A program made the translations under genes and the position numbers. Below the pieces are notes generated by a model, which made no database searches, was not told the origin of the DNA, and was given only the letters and a program-made list of their open reading frames with translations. This document shows positions 15,683 to 23,442 of a DNA stretch of 64,000 bases, one piece after another. This DNA is from CAWICD01 sp052267165 (GTDB taxonomy: Bacteria; Vulcanimicrobiota; Vulcanimicrobiia; Vulcanimicrobiales; Vulcanimicrobiaceae), in assembly GCA_052267165.1 (NCBI GenBank), contig JBKQHO010000019.1:93157-157156 (forward strand), read 5' to 3'. How positions within the stretch are numbered: the stretch's first letter is position 1; each line of letters begins with the position of its first letter.

Positions 15683-16032
15683 CGGTTGACGAGGATCTTG
15701 ACCTGCTTGCCCTTGCCGGCGCGCAGGAACGTGATGTTCACGTGCTGCCGCCCGAACGCGAACGGAAAAACGAAGTCGAACGACTCGGCGCCGTCGCCTT
15801 CCTCTTGCACGAAGCGCTCGAAGCGGCCCTGGAACGCTTGAACCGCGGTGCACGGTGCGACGTCGCGGAAGAAGTTCAGCCCGATCACGCGCTCTTTGGG
15901 AAGGCGCGACAGGCGAGACTCGTAACTGTTGTATTGTTCGATGTTGCCGGCGTGATCGACGGCGATCAGGCCGAACGGCAACTCGTCGATCTCGTCCGGC
16001 GAAAGTTCGAAGAGGTCGTGTTCGTCGGACAT
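15670..16032 (-). CDS. Photoactive yellow protein (PYP) homologue
   Basis: This is a 120-residue single PAS-domain protein. It aligns without gaps to Halorhodospira PYP at a constant offset of 8 through the chromophore pocket. Cys61 in NFFRDVAPCT equals Cys69, the thioester site for p-coumaric acid. Tyr34 equals Tyr42 and Glu38 equals Glu46, both hydrogen-bonding the phenolate. Ser42 replaces Thr50 and Leu44 replaces Arg52. PYP is a blue-light sensor with a bacterial-rhodopsin-like photocycle. The genes for making p-coumaroyl-CoA (tyrosine ammonia-lyase, ligase) are not in the window. It is divergent from a Crp/Fnr regulator with only 41 nt between them, which may link the two functionally. 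Confidence 0.8.
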   Translation of the reverse strand: MSDEHDLFELSPDEIDELPFGLIAVDHAGNIEQYNSYESRLSRLPKERVIGLNFFRDVAPCTAVQAFQGRFERFVQEEGDGAESFDFVFPFAFGRQHVNITFLRAGKGKQVKILVNRYDD

Positions 16033-16073
16033 GAGAGGTCGCTTTCCTTAACTCCTCAAGGCAGGTTCCCTTT

Positions 16074-16739
16074 TTGGCGAACGGCTGGTTACCCCATTTG
16101 CTCGGTTCGGACGACATCGAACGCTTGGCGGCCGAAGGTCGCGTGGAGCATGTCAGGCGGCGCCACGTCGTTCCGCTTGACGGGCCGACGCCGGTCATCG
16201 TCGTCGGCGGCTACTTTCGCATCTTCCGAAACGCCGCGTTCGTCCGCGACGTCACGCTCGGGCTGGCCGCGCGCGGGGACGTGCTGGCGCCGGGGGCTGC
16301 CTTCGGCGACCGTTCGGCCGAGACCGGAGCGGAAGCCCTTTCGGAGGGGCACGTCCTGCTCGTCTCGGCCGAAGTCTGGCAGCGCTACGCGCTGACGGAG
16401 TCCGGCTTGTCCCTCAAGATGGCAGCATCGGTCGGGCGCCGGCTGGCGCGTCTGCAGAAGCGGCTCGAGCAGCTCAGCCGGGCGGGCGTCGAGAGCCGCG
16501 TCGCGACCAGCCTGATCGAGCTGGTCGACGACTTCGGGACCGCCGTCCCGGGAGGCGTCCGGCTCGACTTGCCGCTTTCGCAAGAAGACCTGGCGCGGCT
16601 GGCCGGTACGACGCGCGAGACCTGCTCGTCCAGCGTCGCTTCCTTTGCCCGGCGCGGCCTCGTGCGGGGCGGCCGTCTGCGCGGCCTGGTCGTCGTCGAC
16701 CGCGCGGCGCTCCTCACGCTCGCCGAGGGCGGCTTCTGA
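16074..16739 (+). CDS. Crp/Fnr-family transcriptional regulator
   Basis: A 221-residue protein with a degenerate N-terminal cyclic-nucleotide-binding-like barrel (GGYFRIFRNAA, APGAAFGD). A dimerisation helix (AASVGRRLARLQKRLEQL) and a winged helix-turn-helix with LSQEDLARLAGTTRETCSSSVASF follow. TTG at 16074 is the start chosen. There is no N-terminal Cys cluster, so it is not an Fe-S Fnr. The effector is unknown. It is divergent from the PYP-like gene and could regulate it, or carry a light signal, but that is inference. Confidence 0.8.
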   Translation: MANGWLPHLLGSDDIERLAAEGRVEHVRRRHVVPLDGPTPVIVVGGYFRIFRNAAFVRDVTLGLAARGDVLAPGAAFGDRSAETGAEALSEGHVLLVSAEVWQRYALTESGLSLKMAASVGRRLARLQKRLEQLSRAGVESRVATSLIELVDDFGTAVPGGVRLDLPLSQEDLARLAGTTRETCSSSVASFARRGLVRGGRLRGLVVVDRAALLTLAEGGF

Positions 16740-16758
16740 CCTGCCGCGACCGCGCGCG

Positions 16759-16787
16759 TTGACAGGGAGGCGCCGCTCCGGTAGAAT
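16759..16787 (+). promoter_or_regulatory. Sigma-70 promoter of rplM-rpsI
   Basis: TTGACA at 16759-16764 and TAGAAT at 16782-16787 are separated by exactly 17 bp. The -35 is perfect and the -10 has one mismatch. It lies 63 nt before rplM. Confidence 0.85.
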
Positions 16788-16789
16788 TC

Positions 16790-16806
16790 GGGGGTTGTCG
16801 GCCCCC
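16790..16806 (+). promoter_or_regulatory. Hairpin in the rplM leader
   Basis: GGGGG (16790-16794) pairs with CCCCC (16802-16806) close to the predicted transcript start. An alternative GGCCC/GGGCC stem overlaps it. Ribosomal-protein leaders often carry autoregulatory structures, and this could be one; no known L13 leader motif is recognised. Confidence 0.35.
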
Positions 16807-16850
16807 GTGGGCCGCCCCTTTCGCTTGCATTTCCCACTGTAAGGCACCCG

Positions 16851-17276
16851 ATGCGCACCTACCAACAGAAGACGGCCGAGACTCAGCATGACTGGTACGT
16901 CGTCGACGCGGCCGGGCAGCGGCTGGGCATGCTTGCCGTGCGCATCGCTCGCGCGCTTTCGGGCAAACACAAGCCGACCTGGACGCCGCACATCGACGAC
17001 GGCGACAACGTCGTGGTGATCAACGCCGCGAAGGTCGAGCTGAGCGGCGACAAGTGGAATCAGAAAGTCTACCACCGTCATAGCGGCTTTCCGGGCGGCC
17101 TGCGCACCGAGACCGCGCTCGAAGTGCAGAAGAAGCACCCGGAGCGGCTGGTCGAGCGCGCCGTGCGTGGGATGTTGCCGACCAATCGGATGCGCGACGT
17201 CCAGCTTCGCCGGCTGAAAGTCTACGCCGGCACCGAGCACCCGCACGCGGCCCAGCAGCCGAAGGAGCTCTTCTAG
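16851..17276 (+). CDS. rplM: Ribosomal protein L13
   Basis: A large-subunit protein of 141 residues. WYVVDAAGQRLGMLAVRIARALSGKHKPTWTPH, GDNVVVINAAKVELSG and VYHRHSGFPGG are classic L13 blocks; the end has AVRGMLPTNRM. It is paired with rpsI as in most bacteria. Confidence 0.97.
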   Translation: MRTYQQKTAETQHDWYVVDAAGQRLGMLAVRIARALSGKHKPTWTPHIDDGDNVVVINAAKVELSGDKWNQKVYHRHSGFPGGLRTETALEVQKKHPERLVERAVRGMLPTNRMRDVQLRRLKVYAGTEHPHAAQQPKELF

Positions 17277-17279
17277 CAC

Positions 17280-17675
17280 GTGGAAGCCACCGAACAGTTC
17301 GCCGGAACCGGCCGCCGCAAACGAGCCGTCGCGCGCGTGAAGCTCACCCTTGGTCAGGGCGTCATCACCATCAACGGCAAGCCGGTCGACGAATACTTCG
17401 GACGCTCGAGCCTGTTGCAGGTCGTCCGTCAGCCGCTCGAAGTCACCCAAACTGGCTCGCGCTTCGATGCCGTGGTCAAGACGCAAGGCGGCGGAATCGC
17501 CGGCCAAGCCGGCGCGGTGCGCCACGGAATCGCTCGCGCGCTACTCGACATGGACGAGACGCTGCGCGAGCCCCTGCGCAAGAACGGCCTGCTGACCCGC
17601 GACCCGCGCGAAAAAGAGTCGAAGAAGTACGGCCGCAAGCGCGCCCGCAAGCGCTTCCAGTTCTCGAAGCGCTGA
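17280..17675 (+). CDS. rpsI: Ribosomal protein S9
   Basis: A small-subunit protein of 131 residues from a GTG start 3 nt after rplM. GTGRRKRAVARV, VDEYFGRSSLLQVVRQPL and GGGIAGQAGAVRHGIARAL are conserved, and the C-terminal tail KRARKRFQFSKR reaches the P-site tRNA. The convergent dehydrogenase gene begins its 3' end 17 nt on. Confidence 0.97.
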   Translation: MEATEQFAGTGRRKRAVARVKLTLGQGVITINGKPVDEYFGRSSLLQVVRQPLEVTQTGSRFDAVVKTQGGGIAGQAGAVRHGIARALLDMDETLREPLRKNGLLTRDPREKESKKYGRKRARKRFQFSKR

Positions 17676-17692
17676 GCTTGCGCGGCGGGTTG

Positions 17693-18574
17693 CTAGCACC
17701 CCGCTAGATCTTCGAGGACGCTCAGCAGCGCGGTGTGGTCCCACCCGCCGCGCCCGGTCGCCACGAGCGCGGTGTAGAGCTGCTCGATGAGCGCGGTCAG
17801 CGGAAGCGTCGCGTCGAGACTGCGCGCGAGGTCGAGCGCGCTCCGCAGGTCCTTGCGCTGGAAGACGGCTTTGGCGCGCGGCGCGAAGTCGTGCGCGGCC
17901 ATCGACGCGCCGCGCAGGTCCATGACGCGGCACGCGGCCAGGCCTCCGCCCAGCACGCGCAGCATCGCCTCCGACGAGACGCCGGCCTTCTCGGCGAGCA
18001 GGAGCGCTTCGGACCCGGCGCCGATGTGCAACCCCACGACGAGCTGGTTGCAGGCTTTGACCGTCTGGCCGGCGCCGCTGGGACCGCAGTGCACGATCGT
18101 CGTGCCCAGCGCGCGCAGGACCGGCTCGGCGCGCTCGACGTCGGCGGCTTCGCCGCCTGCCATGATCGAGAGCTTTGCGGCCGCAGCACCTTCGGGGCCG
18201 CCGCTGACCGGTGCGTCGACGAACGCTACGCCGTGCGCGCGCGCCTCGGAAGCGAGCTCGCGCGCGACGCCCGGCGCGATCGTGCTGGTGTCGATCAGCA
18301 GCAGTCCGGCTCGCGCGTCGGCGAGAACTCCGCTCTCGCCGCGCACGACGGCGGCCACGTCGGGGCTGTCGGGCAGCATCGTAAGCACCGCGTCGACGCT
18401 CCGCGCGACGGCGCGCGGCGAGTCTGCCGCGCTCGCGCCCGCGGCGACCAGTTCGTCGATGGCGGAGCGGCTACGGTTGCAGACCGTGAGCTGAAAACCG
18501 GCGGCGAGCAGGTTTCGTGCCATCGGCTCGCCCATATTGCCCAGACCGATGACGCCGACGCGCGCGATTGACAT
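17693..18574 (-). CDS. NAD(P)-dependent beta-hydroxyacid dehydrogenase
   Basis: This 293-residue protein is of the 3-hydroxyisobutyrate dehydrogenase / tartronate-semialdehyde reductase family. It has the N-terminal Rossmann loop VGVIGLGNMGEPMARNL and the substrate loop FVDAPVSGGPEGA. GQTVKACNQLVVG holds the catalytic Lys, and the C-terminal helical domain ends KDLRSALDLAR. It oxidises or reduces a beta-hydroxyacid; the exact substrate cannot be told. It starts 9 nt after the end of the cyclase gene on the same strand. Confidence 0.9.
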   Translation of the reverse strand: MSIARVGVIGLGNMGEPMARNLLAAGFQLTVCNRSRSAIDELVAAGASAADSPRAVARSVDAVLTMLPDSPDVAAVVRGESGVLADARAGLLLIDTSTIAPGVARELASEARAHGVAFVDAPVSGGPEGAAAAKLSIMAGGEAADVERAEPVLRALGTTIVHCGPSGAGQTVKACNQLVVGLHIGAGSEALLLAEKAGVSSEAMLRVLGGGLAACRVMDLRGASMAAHDFAPRAKAVFQRKDLRSALDLARSLDATLPLTALIEQLYTALVATGRGGWDHTALLSVLEDLAGC

Positions 18575-18583
18575 CGCGCGAGC

Positions 18584-20368
18584 TTACATGGGCAGGCGGC
18601 GCAGCCCCTTCGAAGACGGCCGCAGCGGCGAGATGAGCCCGCGGCGTTGCGTGAGCTGCTTGGGCAGAATCGCGTAGGCAGGGATCAGCTCGTCGCGGCC
18701 TTTGATGCGCGCCGCCAGCCGCTCGACCGGCACGCCGATCGGGCCGGCCAGCGCGAGCGTCGCCTCGTCGCAGTAGATCGCACCGGGCGGCGCGGCGGTC
18801 TGCATGCCTTTGGCCAGGTTGACCGCGTCGCCGATGACGGTGTAGTCCATCCGCATCGTGCTGCCGATGTGTCCGGCCACGACCTCGCCGGTCGCAAGCC
18901 CTACCGAGATCTCGAGCGGCTCGTCGAACAGCGGCGCCATGCGGCCGACGACCTCGTGCAAGCGCAGCGCCGCCGCAACGGCGCGGGCCGCGTCGTCGTC
19001 GCGCAGCAGCGGCGGCCCGAAGACCGCCATCAAGCCGTCGCCGTAAAACTTGTCGAGCAGACCGTCGCAATCGAAGACGACGCGCACGGCTTCCTCGAAA
19101 TAGGCGTTGAGGATCTCGACCACGCGTTCCGCGGGCAAGCGCGCGGCGAGCGACGTGAAGCCGCAGATGTCGGCGAACAACATCGTCGCGCGTTCGCGCT
19201 GTCCGCCCATCTTGATTGAAGACGGGTCGTTCATGAGCGACTTGACGACGTGCGGCGCAAGGTAGCGCGAGAACGTCTCGCCGATGCGCAGGCTGCGGGT
19301 GACCTCGGCTTCGTGCGCCTTCTCGAGCCGGCGTTGCTTGGTGACGTCGGTGACGACCAGCGCGGCGCCGGTGCCTTCGTGGCTGGCCAGCGGCGAAAGG
19401 CGCATTTCGAGAACCAGCTCCGTGCCGTCGCTGCGCTGCGCCTCGACCTCGGCGCGCAACTGGACGGCGCCCGAGGAGAAGAACATGTCGAAGAGCTCGG
19501 GAAACTCCGGGATCACCTTGGCGAGCGCGGTCGCCGTCTTGCCGACGATCTTTTCGGCTTTGATCCCGAACGTCGCCTCGGCGGCGCGATTGAAGGTCGT
19601 GACCTTGCGCCGCGGCGAGAAGGTGATGACACCGTTGGCGATCGCCTCGAGAATGCGTGTCTGAAACGCCTGCAGCGCGGTGATGCGCGCTAAACGCTCG
19701 CGTTCTTCTTTGAACAAGCGCGCGTTCTCGATGGCGAGCGCGGCTTGCGACGTCAACGCGATCAGCAGCTCGCGGTCGTCGCGTCCGAAGAGGGCCGGAT
19801 CGCTGCACGAGTCGAGATAGACTGCGCCGATGACCTCATCGCGGACGCGTAACGCGACGCATCCGATCGAAAGCGCGTCGTGCAGCTCCGCGTTAAACAG
19901 CGAGTCGCTCGACGCGTCGCTTGAAAAGACCGGCTCGCCGGTCTCCAACACGAGGCTGACGATCGTCTTCGATGGGGCGGAGCCTTCGTCGCTGAACTGG
20001 GCCGGTTCGAAGCCGTGCGCGGCGGCAACCCGCTGGCCGTCGGCCAGCACGAGCACGCCGCGCTCGGCGTCGCTCACGTCGACCGCGAGCTCGAGTGCCG
20101 TCTGCAGCACCGCTTCGAGCTCGAGGGACGCGCCCATGAGCTGGACGGCGCGCGCCAAACGCAGGGATTTGGCCGGCGTCGTGAGACCCATCTGCCGGCG
20201 TACGACCTGCAGTGCGCGTGCTGTTTTCGGATCGCCGTTCGCCAGGGCGCCGGCAAGCGTCTCGAGCGCCTCGCGGGGCTCTTGGTCGCCTGCGGGTTTG
20301 CGCCTGGACGATCTCATGCCGGCGGCTCGAGGTTCGCGGGGAACGCGCCGACGCGCGCTTGCCGCCAT
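18584..20368 (-). CDS. GAF-PAS-class III adenylate/guanylate cyclase
   Basis: A 594-residue soluble signalling protein. A GAF domain (about 70-225) is followed by a PAS domain (about 245-345), a linker helix and a class III cyclase domain (about 385-570). The metal ligands are in LFADICGFTS and FYGDGLMAVFGPP. The Lys of DKFYGDG and the Asp of YTVIGDAVNLA favour ATP as substrate, so cyclic AMP is the likely product. An ATG at 20317 would give a shorter N-terminus. The input signal of GAF and PAS is not evident. It is divergent from the secretion operon and could supply cAMP to the nearby Crp/Fnr-type regulator, which is speculative. Confidence 0.88.
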   Translation of the reverse strand: MAASARRRVPREPRAAGMRSSRRKPAGDQEPREALETLAGALANGDPKTARALQVVRRQMGLTTPAKSLRLARAVQLMGASLELEAVLQTALELAVDVSDAERGVLVLADGQRVAAAHGFEPAQFSDEGSAPSKTIVSLVLETGEPVFSSDASSDSLFNAELHDALSIGCVALRVRDEVIGAVYLDSCSDPALFGRDDRELLIALTSQAALAIENARLFKEERERLARITALQAFQTRILEAIANGVITFSPRRKVTTFNRAAEATFGIKAEKIVGKTATALAKVIPEFPELFDMFFSSGAVQLRAEVEAQRSDGTELVLEMRLSPLASHEGTGAALVVTDVTKQRRLEKAHEAEVTRSLRIGETFSRYLAPHVVKSLMNDPSSIKMGGQRERATMLFADICGFTSLAARLPAERVVEILNAYFEEAVRVVFDCDGLLDKFYGDGLMAVFGPPLLRDDDAARAVAAALRLHEVVGRMAPLFDEPLEISVGLATGEVVAGHIGSTMRMDYTVIGDAVNLAKGMQTAAPPGAIYCDEATLALAGPIGVPVERLAARIKGRDELIPAYAILPKQLTQRRGLISPLRPSSKGLRRLPM

Positions 20369-20499
20369 GTCGAGACAGATTCGTCAAAGAGAAAAAGCAT
20401 CGGACCTCACATGCTTGTTCGGCCACGACGCGAACCCACCTTAGCCCGCCCGTCACGCGCCGGCAAAGCGCCGGTGAGGGCGCGTTCACAGCCTTGAGC

Positions 20500-20505
20500 T
20501 ATCGT
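20500..20505 (+). promoter_or_regulatory. -10-like box directly before flgB-like gene
   Basis: TATCGT ends 7 nt before the ATG at 20513, so transcription would begin at or next to the start codon. No -35 is recognisable. The same layout recurs at 26824 and 32325 in this locus. Confidence 0.4.
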
Positions 20506-20512
20506 GGCTGGC

Positions 20513-20731
20513 ATGAATCTGATACCCGGAGATCTGGCCGCTGCGGCCGCCGCGGCGCGCGACCGCTTGAATGGCTTTGCCGCTGTGACGGCGACCGCTA
20601 ACACCTCTCCCGGCAACGCCGACGGCACCCTCGGCTCGATGGCGAGCGCCGCTCGCGAGGCGATCTTCGCCGACGCCCTGCTGGGCGCGCTGCGAGCCCG
20701 CCTCGAGGAGCTCAAGGGAGTCGCCAAGTGA
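20513..20731 (+). CDS. FlgB-like minimal rod protein
   Basis: Only 72 residues. The N-terminal helix with RLNGFAAVTATANTSPGN resembles the 'ANNIANA-TPG' turn of rod proteins. The C-terminal helix AIFADALLGALRARLEELKGVAK resembles the FlgB end (FADN-L-YQ---S-LS--IK). The central region of normal FlgB (about 130 residues) is missing. It stands directly before flgC (GTGA overlap), where flgB belongs. This assignment rests on position and weak motif similarity. Confidence 0.5.
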   Translation: MNLIPGDLAAAAAAARDRLNGFAAVTATANTSPGNADGTLGSMASAAREAIFADALLGALRARLEELKGVAK

Positions 20732-21150
20732 GCGAATTCGACGTCCTGGCCGCCGCCGCGGCCGGCATGGACGCGCAACGAGCCGCGCTCGACGTCGCGG
20801 CGCGCAACGTCGCCGCCGCCGAAGCCGCACCGGGCGGGGCGACCTTCGCTCGCCTCGTTCCCCGCTTCAGCCTGGCCGCCGCGCCGGAGACGGCCGGCGC
20901 CGCCTTCGACCCCGCTGCGGCCGCCGACGACGTGCCCGATCCCGAGGTTGACGGCATGCCGGATTCCGGCAGCTCCGGCGATCGTGCCGTCCGCTTTGCC
21001 GGAACGGTGAGCGAGCGCGGAAGCGACGCGGACGCGGTGACCGAGATGGTCGCCGTGCTCGACGCGCAGCGCGCCTACGAGGCCAACGCGTCGGTCTTCG
21101 ACGTCGGCAAGAGGCTGGCCGAGCGTACGATCGACTTGGGCCGGTTATGA
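20728..21150 (+). CDS. flgC: Flagellar basal-body rod protein FlgC
   Basis: A proximal rod subunit of 140 residues, normal length. The N-terminal rod helix is FDVLAAAAAGMDAQRAALDVAARNVA. The C-terminal helix is VTEMVAVLDAQRAYEANASVFD, the typical axial-protein ending. The middle is Ala/Asp-rich and poorly conserved. GTG start overlaps the flgB-like stop and the fliE ATG overlaps its own stop. Confidence 0.85.
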   Translation: MSEFDVLAAAAAGMDAQRAALDVAARNVAAAEAAPGGATFARLVPRFSLAAAPETAGAAFDPAAAADDVPDPEVDGMPDSGSSGDRAVRFAGTVSERGSDADAVTEMVAVLDAQRAYEANASVFDVGKRLAERTIDLGRL

Positions 21151-21461
21151 CCGTCGAGCCTCTCGTCCCCGCGCCGCCGCTCGCGCCGGCAGCCGAGCCC
21201 GATGCGCCGCTGAGTTTGGGAACGGACGCGCCGGCCGCTCCTGCGCCGTCGTTCGCCGGCGCACTCGAGCGCCTGCTCGGCGACGCAAGCGATGCGCTGC
21301 AGCGGGCCCAAGGCGCGGAGCAATCGTTCGCGAGCGGCCGCGGCGGCCTGCAGGAGATGGTGCTCGAGCGCGCTCAGGCCGACGTCGCGCTGTCGCTGGC
21401 GACGGCCGCCGCCTCACGCACGGTCGCCTCGCTCACGAGCATCATGGGCATGCAGGTGTAA
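21147..21461 (+). CDS. fliE: Basal-body protein FliE
   Basis: FliE links the MS ring and export gate to the proximal rod. It has 104 residues. After a Pro/Ala-rich N-terminus, FAGALERLLGDASDALQRAQ, the SFASGRGGLQEMVLERAQADVAL block and the end LTSIMGMQV follow the FliE pattern. Confidence 0.82.
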   Translation: MTVEPLVPAPPLAPAAEPDAPLSLGTDAPAAPAPSFAGALERLLGDASDALQRAQGAEQSFASGRGGLQEMVLERAQADVALSLATAAASRTVASLTSIMGMQV

Positions 21462-21464
21462 GCG

Positions 21465-22934
21465 GTGACGGTATTGCTCGAACGCTGGCGGCGGCTGGGA
21501 AAAGCGCGACGGCTCGCGCTCGCTCTGCTCGCGCTCGCCACGGGCCTGGCCTTGGCCGTGAGCGCCTTCTACGAGCGCGACACGCGCGTCTCGTTGTTCG
21601 CTGCGCCGCTGCGCTCCGAACAGGTCGGCGAGGTCGTCGAACTGCTGGCGGAGTGGAACGTGCCGTTCGTGGCCACGAGCGACAACGTTCGCGTCGACCT
21701 TCGGCACCGCAACGAGCTGCTCTTACGGCTTTCGCTTGCCGGCGCGCCGCACCAGCACCTCGAGAGTTCGAGCGAAGTGCTCGCCAAGGCCGGCCCGCTG
21801 ACGCCGCAATCGGTGCTCGACGCGCAGGAGCGCGAAGGTCTCGCCGGCGACCTCGCGGCCGGCCTGCGCGGGCTGCAGGGCGTCGCCGACGCGCGCGTCA
21901 TCGTCGCGCCGGCGCGCGAAGCGGCCTATGCCGACGAGTCCTCGCGCGACGCGAGCGCTTCGGTGCGCATCAGCCTGCAGCCCGGTGCGACGCTCTCACG
22001 TGGGGCCGTCGAGGGCATCCGCCAGTTCGTGGCCGCGGGCGTGCCGGGGCTCGAGCCGAAGCGCGTCGCCATCGTCGACGACCGCGGACTGGCGCTCGCC
22101 GAAGACGCGTCCGCGCCGGCGGCCGACGAGTCGCAGGCACTGCAGCAGTCGTTGCAGAGCGCGCTCGATCAGGCGCTGGGCGCGGGCGCCACGATCGTGC
22201 GCGTGCACGCCGCCTACGACGCGCGCAGCCGCGAAGTTCGCGAGATCGTGCGCAAGCCGTTCGGCAGCCGGCCGATCGGGAGCACGACGCTCGAAGAGCG
22301 GTACCAAAGTGCGAACAAGCACTACGCGAAGGTGCACGCGAGCGAGGACCGCGGAAGCGACTTCGAGGACGAGCGCATCGACGTTCCGGCCGGGCGGCTC
22401 GAGCGCATCTCGGTCGCCGTCGCGGTCGACTCCACGCGCCGGCTCGATCTCGGCAAGATCCGTTCGCTCGCGGTCGCCACGCTGGGCATCGATCCCGGCC
22501 GCGGCGACTCGCTCTCCGTCGAGGAGGTTCCGTTCGTGAAAGCGCCGGCCCGCGGGCTCGTACCGCGCTCCGCCATCGCGTTCGGATTGCTGGCGGAACT
22601 GTTGCCGACGCTGTTGCTGGCGGCCGCCCTGCTGTTCGCCGGACGCTGGGGCGCGAAACCGCTCGCCGTCGCGCTCGAGCGTTGCTCGCAGCGCTTCTCG
22701 CTCCGCAAGGCGGCGCGCGCGGTCGCCGGCTTCGCACCCGCGCAAGTGCGCGGCGCACTCGAGAAGGAGCCGCCGCACACCGCCGCCGCTATCATCAGCG
22801 CGCTTCCGGCGGCGACTGCGACCGCGGTGCTCGAACTCTATCCACCCGAAGAGCGGGCCGCGATCGTCAACCGCATGGCGCGCGCCGCGGCGCCGGTCGT
22901 GCCCGACTACGAGACCCTCTTGCGTCGTGGTTGA
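21465..22934 (+). CDS. fliF: MS-ring protein FliF fused to a FliG middle-like domain
   Basis: The inner-membrane MS ring of the flagellar/type III apparatus, 489 residues from GTG 21465. The first membrane helix is at about 14-32. The ring-building domain follows (LRHRNELLLRLSLAG, QSVLDAQEREGLAGDLA, VADARVIVAP, VEGIRQFVAAGVPGL). A second membrane helix lies at about 370-390. The end differs from normal FliF. From about residue 425 to the stop it reads like the FliG middle domain: LEKEPPHTAAAIISALPA aligns with the EHPQTIALILS block, then VLELYPPEERAAIVNRMA. The FliG C-terminal torque domain is absent. The normal fliG position (next gene) is occupied by fliH. Confidence 0.87.
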   Translation: MTVLLERWRRLGKARRLALALLALATGLALAVSAFYERDTRVSLFAAPLRSEQVGEVVELLAEWNVPFVATSDNVRVDLRHRNELLLRLSLAGAPHQHLESSSEVLAKAGPLTPQSVLDAQEREGLAGDLAAGLRGLQGVADARVIVAPAREAAYADESSRDASASVRISLQPGATLSRGAVEGIRQFVAAGVPGLEPKRVAIVDDRGLALAEDASAPAADESQALQQSLQSALDQALGAGATIVRVHAAYDARSREVREIVRKPFGSRPIGSTTLEERYQSANKHYAKVHASEDRGSDFEDERIDVPAGRLERISVAVAVDSTRRLDLGKIRSLAVATLGIDPGRGDSLSVEEVPFVKAPARGLVPRSAIAFGLLAELLPTLLLAAALLFAGRWGAKPLAVALERCSQRFSLRKAARAVAGFAPAQVRGALEKEPPHTAAAIISALPAATATAVLELYPPEERAAIVNRMARAAAPVVPDYETLLRRG

Positions 22935-23442
22935 GGGCTTCATTCCACTCGCTGCGTTCGTCCGGGCCGCTTCGCGTTGCGATGAACCGCTGGCGCCCGA
23001 TCCGAAGCCAAGCTCGAGGCCGCCGGAAAAGACCGTGCGCGAGCCGCGCGTGCAGCCCGAGCGCGACGCCGAGGTGCCGCACGCGGCGCTGGTGCAAGAG
23101 CTCACGTTGCTGCGGCTCGCCGCGCTCGAAGCCTACGAGCGCGCGCGCTCGCGCCTGCTGGAGTCGCTGGCGCGCGACGTGTTGGCGCGCGAACTGCTGC
23201 TAGCGCCGGCCGAGATCGAGGTGCTCGCGCGCCGCGCGCTCGCGGCGTTCGCGGAAGCGGAGCCGCTCGGCCTCGCGCTCGCGCCGCAGGATGCGGAGCG
23301 CGTCGCGCTCACGCTTCCGGTACGTGCCGATCCTGCGCTCGAGCCAGGCGACCTCGTCGTCGAGGTTCGCGACGGCGAGTTGGAATCGCGTTTCGCCTTT
23401 CGCGTGCGGCTCGCGCTCGAAGATGCGGCCGGCGACGCGTGA
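22927..23442 (+). CDS. fliH: FliH/SctL-like stator of the export ATPase
   Basis: A 171-residue protein. A variable N-terminus is followed by a Leu/Ala/Arg helix (LVQELTLLRLAALEAYERARSRL). The FliH/SctL C-terminal domain follows: DVLARELLLAPAEIEVLARRAL, LGLALAPQDAERV and LEPGDLVVEVRDGELESRF. FliH holds and regulates FliI at the C ring. GTG 22927 overlaps the fliF end and the stop overlaps the fliI start. Confidence 0.75.
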   Translation: MVEGFIPLAAFVRAASRCDEPLAPDPKPSSRPPEKTVREPRVQPERDAEVPHAALVQELTLLRLAALEAYERARSRLLESLARDVLARELLLAPAEIEVLARRALAAFAEAEPLGLALAPQDAERVALTLPVRADPALEPGDLVVEVRDGELESRFAFRVRLALEDAAGDA

